Positions 1 to 5,994 of a stretch of DNA of 10,646 bases are shown here, in pieces. Both the position numbers and the translations under genes were made by a program. Numbering within the stretch: the first letter of the stretch is position 1; every line of letters starts with the position of its first letter. The notes beneath the pieces are model-generated. The model made no database searches. It had not been told where the DNA came from and worked only from the letters and a program-made list of their open reading frames with translations. Source of the stretch: an uncultured Chlorobiales bacterium (GTDB lineage Bacteria; Bacteroidota; Chlorobiia; Chlorobiales; Thermochlorobacteraceae); contig CALGMC010000323.1 in assembly GCA_937959145.1 (NCBI GenBank), forward strand, positions 1-10,646. Direction: 5' to 3'.

Positions 1-1
1 T

Positions 2-1105
2 ACCGTCATCATTACAACGATTGTTTATATCGGCATTCAAGAATCGCGCACCACAACCAACGCAATGGTGATTTTGAAAATTGGTGTGGTCTTGCTCGTT
101 ATTGCGGTTGGTGCATTTTATGTTCAGCCTGAAAATTGGTCGCCCTTCATGCCGAATGGATTTGGCGGCGTAATGGCGGGCGTTTCGTCCGTCTTCTTCG
201 CCTACATCGGCTTTGATGCGATTTCAACAACGGCAGAGGAGTGCAAGAACCCACAACGCGATTTGCCACGCGGAATGATTTATTCGCTTCTCATTTGCAC
301 CGTGCTTTATGTTTTGATTGCGCTCGTGCTTACAGGAATGACAAGCTACACAAAGTTGCAAGTCGGCGACCCGCTCGCCTTCGTCTTCGGTGCAGAAGGT
401 GTAAATGTGCCTTGGATTTCAGGCGTGATTGCCATAAGTGCGGTGATTGCAATTGCGTCGGTCTTGCTTGTCTTTCAACTTGGACAGCCAAGAATTTGGA
501 TGGCAATGAGCCGCGACGGCTTGCTCCCAAAAGCCTTTTCAACCATTCACCCGAAGTTCAAAACGCCGTCGTTCTCGACGGTCATTACAGGAATTGTTGT
601 TGGCGTGCCTGCGCTCGTTGTCGATATGAATGTGGTAACAGATTTAACCAGCATCGGAACGCTCTTCGCATTTTTGCTCGTCTCAGGCGGCGTGTTGGTG
701 TTGGAAAAAACAAATCCGACCGCAGAGCGGAAGTTCAAAATTCCATACATCAACGCGAAATGGATTGCGCCAATTATGGTGGCAATCATTTGGCTCGGCG
801 TGGCAGTCTTGAATCAAGATGACGTGTTGAAGTTTTTCACGATTGGAGAAACGCCGCTCTTTGAAGCACTCTCTTCACGAATGCCCCTGACGATTTATTT
901 CATCGGCACGCTGGTACTGGCATACCTTTCCTTCAAGCACAACCTATCACTAATTCCCATCTGCGCGCTTCTCTCGTGCGGCTATTTGATTTCCGAGATT
1001 AGCAATTGGACGTGGTTTCTTATTTGGCTTGCGATTGGACTTGTGATTTACTTTTCTTACGGACGCAAGAAGAGCAAACTCAATCTAATCAGTAGCGAGA
1101 AATGA
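2..1105 (+). CDS. Amino acid permease, APC superfamily (CAT/YfnA-like), C-terminal part
   Basis: Inner-membrane amino acid transporter, cut by the left edge. The frame is open from base 2, so the Met codon at 65 is internal; 367 residues are visible, ending at TGA 1103-1105. I count about ten hydrophobic membrane segments, which fits most of a 12-14-segment permease with the first few helices missing. Family marks seen: the segment FFAYIGFDAISTTAEECKNP followed by RDLPRGMI, typical of the cationic amino acid transporter branch; RIWMAMSRDGLLP in the loop after a long helix; and a C-terminal FLIWLAIGLVIYFSYGRKKS ending like YfnA/CAT proteins. The substrate cannot be read from sequence; the family moves amino acids with protons or by exchange. 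It converges on the isoaspartyl peptidase gene with a 35-base gap. Family assignment is firm; a specific substrate is not. Confidence 0.93.
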   Translation, partial: TVIITTIVYIGIQESRTTTNAMVILKIGVVLLVIAVGAFYVQPENWSPFMPNGFGGVMAGVSSVFFAYIGFDAISTTAEECKNPQRDLPRGMIYSLLICTVLYVLIALVLTGMTSYTKLQVGDPLAFVFGAEGVNVPWISGVIAISAVIAIASVLLVFQLGQPRIWMAMSRDGLLPKAFSTIHPKFKTPSFSTVITGIVVGVPALVVDMNVVTDLTSIGTLFAFLLVSGGVLVLEKTNPTAERKFKIPYINAKWIAPIMVAIIWLGVAVLNQDDVLKFFTIGETPLFEALSSRMPLTIYFIGTLVLAYLSFKHNLSLIPICALLSCGYLISEISNWTWFLIWLAIGLVIYFSYGRKKSKLNLISSEK

Positions 1106-1130
1106 GCCATGACCATGCTGTCCTTTCTCG
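1096..1130. other. Convergent gap with a weak inverted repeat
   Basis: The 35 bases between the two convergent stop codons (1106-1140) hold no gene. A 7-bp perfect inverted repeat, CGAGAAA (1096-1102) and TTTCTCG (1124-1130), spans the permease stop codon with a 21-base loop. There is no T-tract after it, so its role as a terminator is only a possibility. Confidence 0.25.
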
Positions 1131-1140
1131 AGAGTGAGAC

Positions 1141-2130
1141 TTATTCCTCCTTGTAAATCGCAACAAACGTTTTGCCGCCTTGAACTTTGTAGCCGCGATA
1201 CATGCCTTCGGTGTTGAACGGCATAGCGATGTTGCCATTACGGTCAATAGCGATAACGCCGCCCGTGCCGCCAAGTTTGGTCAGTTTTCGCATGACGACT
1301 TCTTCGGCGGCGGCTTGAACGGAGAGATTTTTATAGCGCATCAAGGCGGCGATGTCGTGCGCAACAACGGCACGAATGAAGTATTCGCCGTGTCCTGTTG
1401 CCGAAACTGCGCATGTTTCGTTGTCGGCGTAAGTGCCTGCGCCGATGATGGGGCTATCGCCAACACGACCGAATTTTTTGTTCGTCATGCCGCCTGTTGA
1501 AGTCGCCGCCGCCAAGTTGCCGAATTGGTCGAGCGCAACCGCACCCACCGTGCCGTGCTTTTCCTTTTCCGTGAGTGATTCTTTTGATTTTGCTTTTTGA
1601 AGCGATTGCCAACGCGCTTCGGTGAAGAAATACGATTCATCAACAAGTTCAATTTGATGGGCTTTCGCAAATGCCTCTGCGCCTTCGCCGATGAGAAAGA
1701 CGTGCTCAGAGTTTTCCATTACCGCACGCGCCAAGCAAATCGGATTTTTGACATGATGCAACGCCGCAACGGCACCCGCCTTCAAGGTTTTGCCGTCCAT
1801 AATGGAAGCATCGAGCTCGACCTTGCCGTCGCTATTAAACACTGCGCCTTTGCCTGCATTGAAAAGCGAATCATCTTCAAGCAGTTGAACGACGGCTTCG
1901 ACCGCATCTAAACTTGTGCTTCCGCACTCGAGCAAAGCGTAGCCTGTTTCAAGGGCTCTCGTAAGTCTTTCGCGATACAGCGCGTCTTGTTCGGGCGTGA
2001 GATGAGATTTGAGAATCGTGCCTGCGCCGCCGTGAATGGCAATAGCAAATTTTGGCTTCATCGGAGTTAGTGAAAAAGATGAGGTTATCAAACTTGCAAG
2101 AAGCATAAAGCAAATGGTGATGCGATGCAT
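1141..2130 (-). CDS. Isoaspartyl peptidase / L-asparaginase (Ntn-hydrolase), probably exported
   Basis: Plant-type asparaginase/isoaspartyl dipeptidase (glycosylasparaginase superfamily), 329 residues. The family is made as a precursor that cuts itself before a Thr; the new N-terminal Thr then hydrolyses isoaspartyl dipeptides and asparagine. Seen here: AIHGGAG near residues 31-37, the NAGKGAVFN block (91-99), the self-cleavage motif HGTVGAVA with the predicted nucleophile Thr194, and downstream GRVGDSPIIGAGTYA and SATGHGE, all family hallmarks. Length matches E. coli IaaA (about 320). Unlike that cytoplasmic enzyme, the first ~20 residues (MHRITICFMLLASLITSSFS) look like a signal peptide. 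The alternative start Met24 (codon at 2059-2061) would give a cytoplasmic form; neither start has a clear Shine-Dalgarno sequence. It is divergent from sdhC and convergent with the permease, so it is probably monocistronic. Enzyme family is very sure; export is likely, not certain. Confidence 0.93.
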   Translation of the reverse strand: MHRITICFMLLASLITSSFSLTPMKPKFAIAIHGGAGTILKSHLTPEQDALYRERLTRALETGYALLECGSTSLDAVEAVVQLLEDDSLFNAGKGAVFNSDGKVELDASIMDGKTLKAGAVAALHHVKNPICLARAVMENSEHVFLIGEGAEAFAKAHQIELVDESYFFTEARWQSLQKAKSKESLTEKEKHGTVGAVALDQFGNLAAATSTGGMTNKKFGRVGDSPIIGAGTYADNETCAVSATGHGEYFIRAVVAHDIAALMRYKNLSVQAAAEEVVMRKLTKLGGTGGVIAIDRNGNIAMPFNTEGMYRGYKVQGGKTFVAIYKEE

Positions 2131-2161
2131 GAGCAGAAGGTAAAATTAAATTAGAAAAAAC

Positions 2162-2192
2162 TTGCGTCCGCTTGGTTTAAGCCTTACTTTTG
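2162..2192 (+). promoter_or_regulatory. Candidate Bacteroidota-type promoter for the sdh operon
   Basis: TACTTTTG at 2185-2192 matches the TAnnTTTG -7 box of Bacteroidota primary-sigma promoters. A TTG at 2162-2164 lies 20 bases upstream, the expected distance for the -33 box. Transcription would start near 2199, leaving a leader of about 135 bases before sdhC. The -7 box sits inside a small palindrome, CTTAC-TTTT-GTAAG (2183-2196). It is a short-motif match in a 203-base divergent spacer, so a chance hit is possible. Confidence 0.4.
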
Positions 2193-2209
2193 TAAGTCTG
2201 TTCTTTACG

Positions 2210-2291
2210 CTTGGCAAAATGGTGTCGTTGAACTGAACACGCCACAACGCTCCCTCGCTTCATTCAGTCAGTTCAAAGAGATTGAGCCAAG
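2210..2291 (+). repeat. Nested inverted repeats in the sdhC leader
   Basis: A perfect 9-bp inverted repeat, TTGAACTGA (2228-2236) and TCAGTTCAA (2268-2276), is nested inside a 6-bp one, CTTGGC (2210-2215) and GCCAAG (2286-2291). A further 6-bp pair, TTGGTT (2172-2177) and AACCAA (2310-2315), lies outside these. CTGAA/TTCAG (2233-2237/2263-2267) offers a competing pairing to the 9-bp stem. No U-tract follows and sdhC starts 42 bases after 2291, so a simple terminator is unlikely. It could be a structured leader, an operator, or a remnant of an intergenic repeat. The 6-bp pairs could be chance; the 9-bp pair is less likely to be. Confidence 0.45.
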
Positions 2292-2323
2292 TTCTTCAGA
2301 AGTTTTGCTAACCAATCAAGAGT

Positions 2324-2329
2324 GAGGTG
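2324..2329 (+). promoter_or_regulatory. Ribosome binding site that sets the sdhC start
   Basis: GAGGTG lies four bases before ATG 2334. A GTG codon at 2322 is in frame but overlaps this site and has no site of its own, so the ATG is preferred as the start. Confidence 0.65.
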
Positions 2330-2333
2330 CAGT

Positions 2334-3026
2334 ATGATAAAACTCACGCTTCTTCGCAAATTGTTGATGGCACTTACAGGACTTTTCTTGTGCCTCTTCC
2401 TTGTCATTCACCTTTTGGGCAATCTCCAACTTTTCCTGCCGAAAGAAATCGCGCAAGAGCAATTTAATGCGTATTCACAAGCGTTATCGGGCAATTTGTT
2501 TATCAAAGTTGTTGCGATTGGCTTGTATGTGAGCATTCTTGCGCATGCGATTTACGCAGTGGTGATTACGATATACAATCGCAAGTCGGGCGGAAAATAC
2601 GCCGTCGATGAGCGCAAAGTCGCAAGTCCTTGGTATAGCCGCTCAATGGGACTTTTAGGCACGGTGATTTTCGTCTTCATCGTGATTCACTTTCAGAACT
2701 TTTGGTATTACTACAAATTCACCGACATGCCGCTCGACCCGTGGGGACGCAAGGATTTGTATTCCGCCGTCGTGAATTTATTCGGCAATGTGTGGTATGT
2801 GGTGATTTATGTGGTGTCAATGGTGGCAATGGGCTATCACTTATTGCATGGCGTTGCAAGTGCGGTGAGAACGCTCGGTGTGTATCATCAAAAGTATGTG
2901 CGCGTCGTGAATGTGGCGGGTGTGGTGTATAGCGTTGTCATTTCGGCAGGCTTCGCCATCATTCCGATTTATGTTTATCTCGTTCAGCATCAAGAGCGAT
3001 TGCTGACGCTGTTGCAATTAAAGTAA
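2334..3026 (+). CDS. sdhC: Succinate dehydrogenase/fumarate reductase cytochrome b subunit (class B)
   Basis: Single membrane anchor of a class B succinate:quinone oxidoreductase, 230 residues from ATG 2334. It carries electrons between SdhB and menaquinone through two haem b groups. Five hydrophobic helices are visible, at about residues 9-30, 59-81, 106-124, 153-172 and 195-217. Conserved histidines sit in four of them: His26 (VIHLLGN), His71 (AHAIYA), His119 (VIHF) and His169/His172 (GYHLLHG). This matches the four axial ligands of di-haem SdhC/FrdC in Bacillus and Wolinella. Length fits the Bacteroidota-type cytochrome b558 subunit. It is the first gene of the operon, 83 bases before sdhA. 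Whether the complex works mainly as succinate dehydrogenase or fumarate reductase cannot be told from this protein. Confidence 0.93.
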   Translation: MIKLTLLRKLLMALTGLFLCLFLVIHLLGNLQLFLPKEIAQEQFNAYSQALSGNLFIKVVAIGLYVSILAHAIYAVVITIYNRKSGGKYAVDERKVASPWYSRSMGLLGTVIFVFIVIHFQNFWYYYKFTDMPLDPWGRKDLYSAVVNLFGNVWYVVIYVVSMVAMGYHLLHGVASAVRTLGVYHQKYVRVVNVAGVVYSVVISAGFAIIPIYVYLVQHQERLLTLLQLK

Positions 3027-3074
3027 GGTCAAATTCAATCGCCTGAAAAATGAACAACCGCAAGAGGGCGATAC

Positions 3075-3106
3075 AATCAAAAGGAGAATAAATCAAAAGG
3101 AGAATA
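3075..3106 (+). repeat. Perfect 16-bp tandem duplication carrying the sdhA ribosome binding site
   Basis: The unit AATCAAAAGGAGAATA occurs twice head to tail without a mismatch (3075-3090 and 3091-3106). Each copy contains a strong Shine-Dalgarno core, AAAAGGAG. The second copy's site ends seven bases before the sdhA ATG at 3110, the normal working distance; the first lies 16 bases further upstream and has no suitable start codon of its own. Confidence 0.9.
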
Positions 3107-3109
3107 ACG

Positions 3110-5137
3110 ATGTCAACGAACTTTGCTGAAGCCAATTCAATTTCCCGCGCTACGATTGAAATCCATGAGCCGCGCCAAAAAACGATTGAGTCAAAAACAG
3201 GTGGCGGTGATGCGATTGAAGGAAAATCCATTCGCGCCAACATTCCATCGGGCGACCTTGCCGATAAGTGGCAAAACTTCAAAGACCATGCGGGGCTTGT
3301 CAGTCCCGCCAATCGCAAGAAGTTGCGCGTGATTGTGGTCGGAACAGGGCTTGCGGGGGCTTCGCTTGCCGCAACGCTCGGCGAGATGGGCTATCAAGTG
3401 CTGTCGTTTTGCTTTCAAGATTCGCCACGCAGGGCGCACTCGGTTGCGGCGCAAGGCGGCGTGAATGCATGCAAGAATTACAAGAACGACGGTGATAGCA
3501 TTTACCGCATGTTTTACGACACCATCAAAGGTGGCGACTTCCGTGCGCGTGAAGCCAATGTGTATCGCCTTGCGGAATGTTCGCAACTGCTTATCGACCA
3601 AGCCGTCGCACAAGGCGTGCCGTTTGCGCGTGAGTATAGCGGTTATCTTAACAACCGCTCTTTCGGCGGCGTGCAAGTGAGCCGAACCTTTTACGCACGC
3701 GGGCAAACCGGGCAACAACTCTTGCTCGGCGCGTATCAAGCCTTGATGCGACAAGTGAATGCGGGCACGGTCAAACTGTATGCACAACATGAAATGCTCG
3801 ACCTTGTTACGATTGATGGCAAAGCGGCGGGCATTATTGCGCGCAATTTGCTTACGGGCGAAATCGAGCGGCATGCGGCGCATGTGGTTGTGTTGGCGAC
3901 GGGCGGATACGGAAAAATTTATTACCTCTCGACGCTGGCAATGGGGTGCAATGCGTCAGCCATTTGGCGTGCGCACAAAAAAGGCGCGTTCATGGCGTCA
4001 ACAAGTTGGATTCAATTTCACCCAACATCACTTCCGCAACTTGGCGAACATCAATCTAAACTCACTTTGATGTCGGAATCGCTTCGCAACGACGGACGAA
4101 TTTGGGTGCCGAAAAAACAAAACGACTCACGCGCTCCGAACGACATTCCTGAAAACGAGCGCGATTATTACTTGGAGCGACGCTATCCTTCCTTTGGCAA
4201 TCTTGCTCCGCGCGATATTTCCTCGCGTGCCGCCAAAGAACGCATTGATGCAGGCTACGGCGTCGGTCCTCAAAAAAACGCGGTCTATCTCGATTTTTCT
4301 CACGCCATTAAAGCGCAAGGCAAAAAGAAAATCGCTGAAAAGTATGGCAACCTTTTCGATATGTATCGCAAAATCACAGGCATTGACGCTTACGAACAAC
4401 CGATGATGATTTCGCCGTCAGCACATTTCACCATGGGCGGCTTGTGGATTGATTACGATTTAATGACCACGATTCCCGGACTCTTTGCCGCAGGCGAAGC
4501 CAACTTTGCCGACCATGGCGCAAATCGACTCGGCGCAAATTCGCTCCTGCAAGCCTGCGTCGACGGCTACTTCATTGCGCCTTATACCATCGCCAATTAT
4601 CTCTCCAACAAAATTAAAACCGAACTGCCCAGCACGTCGCATCAAGCCTTCGTTGAAGCCGAAGCGAATGTGAAATCGCAACTCGACCTGTTCGTCAAAA
4701 TTCGTGGCGATAAAACGGCGGAAATGTTCCACAAGGAGTTAGGACGATTGCTCTACAACTACTGCGGACTTTCGCGCAATCGCGAAGGGCTGAAAACCGC
4801 TATCAAAAAAATTCGCGACCTCAAAGACGAATTTTATGCGCGATTGATGATTCCCGAAGAGGCAACCACGCTCAATGTCGAGCTCGAGAAAGCAGGGCGC
4901 GTGGCGGATTATTTTGAAATCGGCGAATTGATGTGCTACGACGCACTCACGCGCGAAGAATCGTGCGGCGCGCACTTCCGCGAAGAATATCAAACCCCCG
5001 AAGGCGAAGCCGTGCGCGACGACGACGAGTTCCGATTCATTTCCGCGTGGGAGTGGAACAACGGACAAGCCCCAATTCTGCACAAAGAATCGCTCGAATT
5101 TGAATCCGTGAAATTGGCGGAACGTTCATACAAGTAA
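3110..5137 (+). CDS. sdhA: Succinate dehydrogenase/fumarate reductase flavoprotein subunit
   Basis: Catalytic FAD subunit interconverting succinate and fumarate, 675 residues, facing the cytoplasm on the SdhC anchor. Seen: the dinucleotide fold GTGLAGAS (78-85); RRAHSVAAQGG, whose His110 is the expected covalent FAD attachment site; substrate and catalytic residues His304 in FHPTS, Arg368 in APRDISSRA, His439 in SAHFTMGG and Arg473 in GANRLGANS; and a C-terminal helical and capping region from about 510. From residue 47 it follows the Bacteroidota SdhA pattern closely (SGDLADKWQNFKDH onward). Residues 1-45 are an unusual polar extension without a recognised domain. I see no ATG, GTG or TTG in frame between the start and the conserved region, and the start has a strong duplicated ribosome binding site, so the extension appears genuine. 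It is 30 bases before sdhB, clearly one operon. Confidence 0.96.
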   Translation: MSTNFAEANSISRATIEIHEPRQKTIESKTGGGDAIEGKSIRANIPSGDLADKWQNFKDHAGLVSPANRKKLRVIVVGTGLAGASLAATLGEMGYQVLSFCFQDSPRRAHSVAAQGGVNACKNYKNDGDSIYRMFYDTIKGGDFRAREANVYRLAECSQLLIDQAVAQGVPFAREYSGYLNNRSFGGVQVSRTFYARGQTGQQLLLGAYQALMRQVNAGTVKLYAQHEMLDLVTIDGKAAGIIARNLLTGEIERHAAHVVVLATGGYGKIYYLSTLAMGCNASAIWRAHKKGAFMASTSWIQFHPTSLPQLGEHQSKLTLMSESLRNDGRIWVPKKQNDSRAPNDIPENERDYYLERRYPSFGNLAPRDISSRAAKERIDAGYGVGPQKNAVYLDFSHAIKAQGKKKIAEKYGNLFDMYRKITGIDAYEQPMMISPSAHFTMGGLWIDYDLMTTIPGLFAAGEANFADHGANRLGANSLLQACVDGYFIAPYTIANYLSNKIKTELPSTSHQAFVEAEANVKSQLDLFVKIRGDKTAEMFHKELGRLLYNYCGLSRNREGLKTAIKKIRDLKDEFYARLMIPEEATTLNVELEKAGRVADYFEIGELMCYDALTREESCGAHFREEYQTPEGEAVRDDDEFRFISAWEWNNGQAPILHKESLEFESVKLAERSYK

Positions 5138-5154
5138 CACGAAACGCAAAGCGA

Positions 5155-5162
5155 AAAAGGAG
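5155..5162 (+). promoter_or_regulatory. Ribosome binding site of sdhB
   Basis: AAAAAGGAG ends at 5162, five bases before ATG 5168, within the 30-base sdhA-sdhB spacer. It supports separate translation initiation for sdhB. Confidence 0.75.
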
Positions 5163-5167
5163 TAACG

Positions 5168-5914
5168 ATGAAACTCAAACTCAATATCTGGCGACAAGAA
5201 TCTGCAACCGCAAAAGGCGCGTTCAAAACCTATACGCTCGAGAACTTGGAAAAAGACATGTCGTTTTTGGAAATGCTCGATGTGCTTAACGAGCAACTTG
5301 TTACGAAGGGCGAGCGTCCCGTCGTCTTTGACCACGATTGCCGCGAGGGCATCTGCGGCACATGCGGCGTGATGATTAACGGACGTGCGCACGGACCAAT
5401 TGGCGGAATTACGACTTGCCAACTTCACCTTCGCTCGTTCAACGACGGCGATGAGATAACGGTTGAGCCATTCCGCGCGAGCACATTCCCCATCATTAAA
5501 GATTTGAAAATCAATCGAAGTGCGTTTGACCGCATCATTTCCGCAGGCGGATACATATCGGCAAGCACAGGCTCTGCACCCGAAGCCAACAGCATTTTAA
5601 TTACGCACGATGTTGCCGAATCGGCGTTTGATTCAGCGGCGTGTATCGGATGTGGCGCGTGTGTGGCGACTTGCAAAAACGGAAGCGCGGCATTGTTCAC
5701 TTCCGCGAAAATTTCGCACTTGGCAAAATTGCCACAAGGTAGAGCCGAAGCACGAATCCGCGTCGTCAAGATGGTTGAGCAAATGGATAAAGAAGGATTC
5801 GGACACTGCACCAACACCGAAGCCTGCGAAGCCGAATGTCCAATGGGCGTTTCCGTCTTGAACATTGCGCAAATGAATTGGGAGTATAACAAAGCATTGC
5901 TGTTGGGGGCTTAA
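5168..5914 (+). CDS. sdhB: Succinate dehydrogenase/fumarate reductase iron-sulfur subunit
   Basis: Electron-transfer subunit between the SdhA flavin and the SdhC haems, 248 residues. The N-terminal ferredoxin domain carries the [2Fe-2S] ligands Cys58, Cys63, Cys66 (DCREGICGTCG) and Cys84. The C-terminal domain has CIGCGACVATC (Cys159, 162, 165, 169) and later Cys214, Cys220 and Cys224 (CEAECPMG). Together these supply the [4Fe-4S] cluster (159, 162, 165, 224) and the [3Fe-4S] cluster (169, 214, 220), so all three clusters look intact. Length is normal for class B SdhB. It is the last gene of the operon; a strong hairpin 36 bases after the stop probably ends the transcript. Confidence 0.96.
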   Translation: MKLKLNIWRQESATAKGAFKTYTLENLEKDMSFLEMLDVLNEQLVTKGERPVVFDHDCREGICGTCGVMINGRAHGPIGGITTCQLHLRSFNDGDEITVEPFRASTFPIIKDLKINRSAFDRIISAGGYISASTGSAPEANSILITHDVAESAFDSAACIGCGACVATCKNGSAALFTSAKISHLAKLPQGRAEARIRVVKMVEQMDKEGFGHCTNTEACEAECPMGVSVLNIAQMNWEYNKALLLGA

Positions 5915-5949
5915 ATAAAAACGCCCTCTGAAACTCCCATAAAACAAAC

Positions 5950-5971
5950 GAGGCGGGATTGCTCCCGCCTC
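5950..5971. terminator. Probable bidirectional intrinsic terminator
   Basis: A perfect 9-bp GC-rich stem, GAGGCGGGA (5950-5958) with TCCCGCCTC (5963-5971), closed by a TTGC loop. It lies between the convergent stop codons of sdhB (5914) and the metalloprotease (5995). On the plus strand it is followed by ATCTTTAATTCTC, and on the minus strand by GTTTGTTTTA, so moderately T-rich runs occur on both sides. Neither run is an uninterrupted U-tract, but stem strength and position make a shared terminator the best reading. Confidence 0.8.
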
Positions 5972-5994
5972 ATCTTTAATTCTCACCTTCTCTT

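Noticed and set aside
241..822. A 193-codon plus-strand open frame within the permease gene
   Set aside because: Overlaps the permease in another frame; its Cys/Arg-rich translation resembles an out-of-frame artefact, not a zinc-finger protein.
2071..2130. Lipoprotein signal at the asparaginase N-terminus
   Set aside because: The only early cysteine (residue 7) precedes the hydrophobic core and there is no lipobox.
2322..2333. GTG at 2322 as the sdhC start
   Set aside because: It overlaps the GAGGTG ribosome binding site that fits the ATG at 2334; homologues begin close to that ATG.
3191..3883. A 230-codon open frame on the minus strand inside sdhA
   Set aside because: It is fully antisense to well-conserved sdhA sequence, shows no recognisable domain and no ribosome binding site; it is a shadow of the sdhA codon pattern.
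5425..5892. A 155-codon minus-strand open frame within sdhB
   Set aside because: Antisense to conserved cluster-binding sequence of sdhB and without its own recognisable features.
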